The position numbers were made by a program, and so were the translations under genes. 64,000 nt of DNA from Xylogone sp. PMI_703. Its lineage: Eukaryota; Ascomycota; Leotiomycetes. This document shows, piece by piece, positions 58,974 through 64,000 of the stretch. Below the pieces are notes generated by a model that saw only the letters and a program-made list of their open reading frames with translations, ran no database searches and had not been told where the DNA came from. The DNA lies in NCBI GenBank assembly GCA_021399445.1, contig JAJTUQ010000007.1, positions 496,001 to 560,000 of the forward strand. Reading direction: 5' to 3'. Positions within the stretch are counted from its first letter, which is position 1. Each line of letters opens with the position of its first letter.

Positions 58974-60388
58974 TTATGGCTTAGTTTCTGAAACTAGGAA
59001 TTCGTCCATCTTCTGCTGTGAGCGGAGTTGATGCTGAAGTGCCATCCGCTTTTCTTCGCACTCGGCCCCCTCCCCCCATGCCGGCTCCAGCTTTATAACC
59101 AGCTTTCTTAGCATTTTCGCGTCTGGCAGAGCATCATGGAGTTGTTCTATGAGCTTATCACCAGGGAATATTGCTGGATATAAAGATCCTAACTCTGCGG
59201 TACTAGTGGTGTTTGCCTTCACATGATGCATTGGCAGTAAGCACTTCTCGTTAGGTGGGGAGAGCATTTCGAGTCCGGCTTTGGCGAGGAAAATGAGGGT
59301 GTGCTTCATGTCGAAACGGTTCGGACACCAAGCGAGAATGTTGTAGTCTTTGATCCCCCTTGTCTATGAATATCTCCCCAAAATCTTGAGGACTGATATT
59401 GGGAGGTCTGTGGTCTACGCCTCTGCAGTAACACCCCTGAGGGCAGAAATGGTCGAGATATTCATCGACAAACACATCACTTGTGTCGTAGTCAACTATC
59501 CCGATTTGTCGAATGCTTCAAGATTGCTTACGGTTTGATGTCGTCTCGATATCTAGACAAATCCACCTCTGTTCAATTTCCTTCTCCCGCTGCAGAAACT
59601 CACGCATAAGAGCTTCGCCTGTTGACCTTCGGGATTCGAAGTTGCGTAATAGTTTTACTCCATCGATACGGAAACTAACATGTACATTATAACACCCCGC
59701 ATACCTGGTTGTTCTGTTGAAAGTTCTACACCCAGCTCTACTCTCTTGGGATGCTTGATCATTTCTCCTGGTTCTCGTTTTTGTGCCGTGGCCGGCTGTG
59801 TCAGACTCTGAGTAACCAGCTCATCACTCTCCGCCTTATTCGCCAGGGCTCGGCCAGTTCAGTTGAACGATGACGGGGCCGGTAATGGATAGCGCTTCCT
59901 TCATATCCCCAGCCCACAACTTGTCTTGCTTCAGAAACACGGTACCTTCGTATGTGGTGAAAAAGCCATACCGACATTTCACATGGAACATATAACACGA
60001 GATCCATCCCAGCCAATTTGCCCATTTAAGTCTCCTGAATTTCGGAGTCCTCTCGTTGCGAGCCCACCACACACACAAAGACCGACAACGGATTGTCAAC
60101 ACATCCCAAACACCAGGATCAGAATGTGTCGTCCCACTTGTAGGATTAAGCTTGGCCCTTACGGCGAGTGATAGTAGCATTTGCATCTCCGAATCTCAGC
60201 TGAACGCTCTGGTTTCTGATAATGCTCGTCATCTTATGGCCGGCATCGCGTGGGAATCGTGCCTGTACGGATAACTCGTTGCCACAGAACAGCTGTTCGT
60301 TTTCAACATGGTTCGGCTTTGAGTCAAGATCCTTTGGGTTGCTGCAAAAGGGTTCATTCAGGGAGTTTCTTCCAACAAACCAGTACAT
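58974..60388 (-). pseudogene. Decayed DEDD-type 3'-5' exonuclease-like gene
   Basis: Minus-strand sequence with clear coding character but broken frames. From about 59600 downward it reads RWICLDIETTS, a DxE exonuclease I motif, then IGIVDYDTSDVFVDEYLDHF, then ILAWCPNRFDMKHTLIFL and SLYPAIFPGDKLIEQLHDALPDA near the end, matching a fungal RNase-H-like exonuclease family. Between DIETTS and IGIVDYD an in-frame TGA occurs (59518-59520). At 59355-59359 a run of five C on the plus strand shifts the frame between EIFIDKG and DYNILAWC. Farther upstream (60186-59836) another frame holds CRYGFFTTYEGTVFLKQD, seen in some fungal kinase-like proteins. Whether this belonged to the same gene is uncertain. 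A functional gene with unusual introns is less likely. Confidence 0.6.
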
Positions 60389-61346
60389 GTCCTAGCTCTC
60401 GAGCATCCAGGCTTTACCAAATGACCCGCCTTCTCGAGCATCATGCGGGTAGCTGCATGATTATAGAAAGCCTGTTGTTGGATGGTTCACTCCTTGTGCG
60501 AGATTAGTGCTTCATCTTGTTCACTTATGAGTTGGAGAGAAGGTAGTGCTACTAGAAGGAGGAATCTATAGGGGAGGGAACTATCTTGTAGATTATTCAC
60601 TAAAATTAAAAGGATTCACTTAAATTCATTGATTTTGCAGTTGATATTAAATCTCCTCGTTTACTTCTTGTCATGTAAGTGACGTTTTTCAGTTCATCTA
60701 CCATCCCATGCTTTCCAGAAAGAAAAGAATAACAATACAGGTTCTATTAAAAAAAGAGAGACGGAACAAATATAGATGGAATGACAAAAAAGTTCGGCGC
60801 TATACAAGCTATAGGAAGCTTGTATGCCTACATCTTCCCTAATATATCAGTGTTCTTTGTGAAGTTCACTATTAGGATTGGCCCCTACATTCCTCGCTCT
60901 GCAAGACCTGACCACTCTTGCACTCCAACCACCCTGGCAGAGTGGCCAGGTCTTGCCACCCACGGTGTAGTACTTTCTTATTCGGGGTTATATAGAAGGG
61001 GTTTGGATTTCTTGGCAGAGGAGGCGCGATGTCGCTAGTGCGCTAATGAAGGGGGTGGATATGTATGAAATCAAAGAGGCCTTTTTGAGCAGAGAGAATT
61101 TGAGACCTTTCTAGATTTTGCAATTGGAATTATTATTATTATTATTATTACTACCCTTGGTCGTCCCGTTCATCTTATAGGTGGATTTTGGACTAATGTA
61201 ATCAATGAATGAAAGCGCAGCTCATCTATCAACATAATAGAGACAACCTGCTTCTCAACTAGTTGTAAGAAAGTGGCAGTGAAGTAACTGCGATAAAGAT
61301 AATATGGAACCATTATAATCCATTATATTAATTCTAACCACACTCC
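60389..61346. other. Intergenic, AT-rich
   Basis: No supported gene; a plus-strand open frame at 60781-61038 has no domain. It contains the (ATT)n microsatellite and the 3' end of the NOSIP homologue. Confidence 0.5.
61129..61151. repeat. (ATT)n microsatellite
   Basis: About seven perfect ATT units, likely length-variable between strains. Confidence 0.9.
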
Positions 61347-62539
61347 TCAACACTGGAACGCAACTCCGGACTTCTCAACCTTATTCATTCCCCCACCAGC
61401 GAACCCCGTCCCTTCGCACTTGATCTCAACCAGTCCCGGCTTGATCTTTTCCTTCCCGTTCTGTTTCTCCCCTTTCTCATCCCCTCCCTTTCTCTCGGTC
61501 AAATCTGCTTCACAAACATAACACAGTACCAGATTCTGATCAACATCCGGCGCATGGGGATCATGTACTCCACTGGGAGTCATGAATTTGGTCACGCAAG
61601 ACTTGCAGAGGACATGGCCACAGGGCTTTGCGAGCATAGCTTTGGACGAGTTGGTTAAGCCTTTCTTGCATGCGGGACAAATCCTTTGGGTCGTCTTCGT
61701 GGCTGGGTCGTTTTCTTCGGTGAAGTTGAGCGTAATCAACGTGTGTAGAGAGTATGGATGAGGCTTTGAAGGGTTTGAAGCGGGGCATATGGGTGTTGTC
61801 TTTGTCTTTTTGGCTACGTTGTGCAAGACAGAATTCGTGTTCGAGGATGGAGTAAGGGAGGGGTCCCAGAACGGTAGGGCGGGCTTTGATGACTGCTCTA
61901 GTCAGCTGGAATTTTGATAGTGATTCTGTGGTGATAGTAACGTACCTTCTCATCGTCAATTGCTTTCCTCGCTTTTGCTCGTTCCTCCCTAGCAATACGA
62001 AGAAGTTCTTCTTCATCCAGCTCAAACTTTCTCTTCTCTCCCCTTTTGCCTCCCTTCACATCCTCCTCCACAAGAACCTTGCCATCCTCTCTGCCGATTA
62101 TCTTCGTCCCAGAAGAATTCGCGCCAATCTTCGCATCTAAACCCATCTGTACCAATTCGAATTCCTTCACGGCTCTCTCCTTGGCTTCCTCCTCTTGCCG
62201 GTATCTCTCCTCTTCGGCTTCCCGCGCTTCTTTCTCCCTAGCCTTCTCAAGCCTTTTGATTTCTTTCTTCTGAGCAAGAATATCGCTCAGGGCACATTCC
62301 CTGCAGAAGATATCACCGTGAGAACATGATACTGGGGTCCTTGCGGGAAGGAGACAGAGTCGACAGGACGCGAATGGTAGAAATGATTCTCTTGAAAGTC
62401 TGGCGCTGGTGGTGTTCCAAGCGGCTTTTGCTTGTTCTCTCTCATGGGATGTGAATACCGCCCGAGATGTGTTGCGCTTGCCTGCGATTATGAGTATAAG
62501 TCCAGTTAGTAGAAAGAGTAGGAACTTACTATGAGACAT
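61347..62539 (-). CDS. NOSIP-like U-box/RING protein
   Basis: Three exons: 62539-62530, 62481-61946 and 61895-61347, exactly 365 codons. The first exon carries only ten bases (MSH plus one base). The protein matches the NOSIP family: N-terminal [19 protein letters not shown], a Cys pair in [24 protein letters not shown] (a zinc-less or degenerate U-box/RING part), a long charged coiled coil ([20 protein letters not shown]), then [17 protein letters not shown] and the C-terminal [30 protein letters not shown] homologues act as E3 ubiquitin ligases and associate with the spliceosome. The choice of the AG at 61896-61897 is fixed by the family sequence that follows it. Confidence 0.9.
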
Positions 62540-63396
62540 TGGTCAATATTAATGAAGTCTCTCAGTAGAAAGAAAATTGTGAGGAAAGGAGGGAGTACGT
62601 CAACCAGACGGTCACTTGCGGTGAGCTCGTTGAAGTCTCGAGGCTCTGGAGAACTTTAGCTCTCAAGGAGATACTATCGACTCAAAGCTCGAATAAATAT
62701 AATACGATTATCCACTCCGCAGAAGATACAAGATGCTTAGAGCACAGCGGAGCTCGATTTAATATAGGGATTCTCCTCAAGCGCGAAACATTTGTGGCAA
62801 GGGAGGAAGTCTTCAGTGAAGGCGAGTACTCAGCCACGGAAATGCAAATTACGTCTACCCTAAAATCCCAAATATAGATGCCTTTCTATAAAGAATTACA
62901 GGCGATCAACGTATTGACCTTTTCTTTTGAAAACATACACTCGTGAACTCAAACGCCGCGTCCATGAAGTTTATGATGTCGTTCAACTGTGGTCGGCTCT
63001 CGGATAAACTATCTCCCGTGTAATGCAGGAACCGAAAAGCCTTGCAGCCGTTGGCTTAACTAAATGCCTCTAAAGCCTGCGGGTTTTAGCAGGGGTAGTG
63101 AATCTAGTCTTCATAAAGCAGCAAAAGAGCATCTGGTACAGTCATTATTGAATGTATTTTGAGAGAATTAAGTATATGCTAATAATAAAATTGATGGTGA
63201 ATTGACAAAACTTCTGCATGTGAGTATACAATCAGATATAATTCGAACAGTGGTTGCCCTAATATTTAGCTACGGTCTGCCTGTCCCGAACAGAGCTCTC
63301 GACCGCTATTCACCATTACTTATTCACTACTTTGCAGTTACCTTGTGAGCTCCTTTTATTTGGTCTATTTCCTGTAATACTTCAACAAATTACAAG
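62540..63396. other. Intergenic, divergent promoter region
   Basis: Between NOSIP (minus) and the edge gene (plus). No coding signal. The segment from about 63330 is the first of two similar promoter/leader units described in the findings. Confidence 0.5.
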
Positions 63397-63419
63397 ATGC
63401 CTATCATCAACCTGATCGG
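63397..63419 (+). other. Candidate alternative first exon (copy 1)
   Basis: ATG CCT ATC ATC opens a short frame ending GG, followed by the donor GTATGTTAC. The leader before it (CTGTAATAC, TCAACAAATTACAAGATGCC) resembles that of the copy at 63593. Both copies end in the same phase, so both could splice to the exon at about 63729. It is probably a duplicate first exon. Confidence 0.45.
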
Positions 63420-63592
63420 GTATGTTACTTTGCACTAGCCATTCTACTGATATTGCCTAGATATCGAGCTGGTGTCTGCGTCTGAGATAAACTATGATCA
63501 GTACTTGCTATTGCAGGTCCTGATTTTGCAGTTCATTCAAGCTCGTTTGATTTGTCTTATTTTCTGTAACACATCAATACATTACATTTAAG

Positions 63593-64000
63593 ATGCCTGA
63601 TATCACGACTCCTATTATGACGGGGTATGTTCCTTTGCACGGCTGTGACCCTACTGATACTTCCCATCTGGTTTTGCAACTTATTGGAACTCATTTGAAG
63701 GCCGCATACTAATAATATATCTTTCAGAGACATACACCAAAATATCAACGAGCTGAACCGAGTGATTGCACTAGGCGGACCCTACATTGATGGCTACAAA
63801 AGAGCTTTGCGATCCCTATTGAGGGAGAATGTTATCAATGAGTATGTTATCTTTCGGACCAGTCCAAGGGCTGATATTAACGCAACTCTGATTCTGGGTA
63901 CAGACCAGATATCGATCCCAGTCTAAAAAACCTTCCAGAGAAGGTAGCAAGCCGGATCAGGATGCTAGACAGTTACCTGGAAATACCCGAGTACGAAAAT
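63593..64000 (+). CDS. Hypothetical protein, 5' part, runs off the window
   Basis: Three exons are visible. The first is ATG 63593 to GG at 63624, then GTATGTT. The second starts after TTTCAG near 63728 and ends near 63841 before GTATGTTATC. The third starts after GGGTACAG near 63904 and continues past 64000. The protein reads MPDITTPIMTG, DIHQNINELNRVIALGGPYI, DGYKRALRSLLRENVINE, then PDIDPSLKNLPEKVASRIRM. It is helical and hydrophilic, with no domain recognised in the visible part. All three splices hold the phase. Because the gene is cut at the window edge, function cannot be assigned. Confidence 0.6.

Overview
The window looks like nuclear DNA of a filamentous ascomycete (Pezizomycotina, possibly Leotiomycetes; the class is a guess). 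Nearly every gene is split by short GT-AG introns of about 45-90 nt with visible branch sites. The gene set is fungal: Zn2Cys6 regulators, WSC-domain secreted protein, sorting nexin Snx41, Tim23, Mss116-type helicase, fungal oxalate decarboxylase, NmrA-like protein. Intergenic DNA is AT-rich. I saw no rRNA, tRNA, CRISPR array or intact transposon. Exon joins were worked out by hand from reading frame, splice signals and family motifs. For most multi-exon genes the summed exons come to a whole number of codons.

Layout. 1-11 kb: a frame-interrupted hypothetical gene, a zinc-dependent deaminase, a fructosamine-kinase-like gene, an NmrA-like gene, ribosomal protein S20, and two tail-to-tail tautomerase-superfamily genes. 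11-19 kb: a DEAD-box helicase and a 1,764-residue secreted protein (beta-propeller, Ig-like domains, five WSC domains). 20-40 kb, accessory in character: three Zn2Cys6 regulators, an oxalate decarboxylase, a HeLo-like/pseudokinase gene, an alpha/beta hydrolase, a secreted PAF-acetylhydrolase-like protein and a bZIP factor, with long gaps. 43-56 kb, housekeeping and dense: Snx41, a small membrane protein, the Trm732/THADA homologue, Tim23, and three uncharacterised genes. 57-61 kb: a decayed exonuclease-like gene in otherwise empty DNA. 61-64 kb: a NOSIP homologue and the start of a gene that leaves the window and has a duplicated first exon.

No secondary-metabolite backbone enzyme (PKS, NRPS, terpene synthase, P450) is present, so the regulators do not form an obvious biosynthetic cluster. 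The most unusual items are the HeLo-like/pseudokinase gene, the five-WSC propeller protein, a set of apparent 28-39 nt introns, and the duplicated first exon at the right edge.
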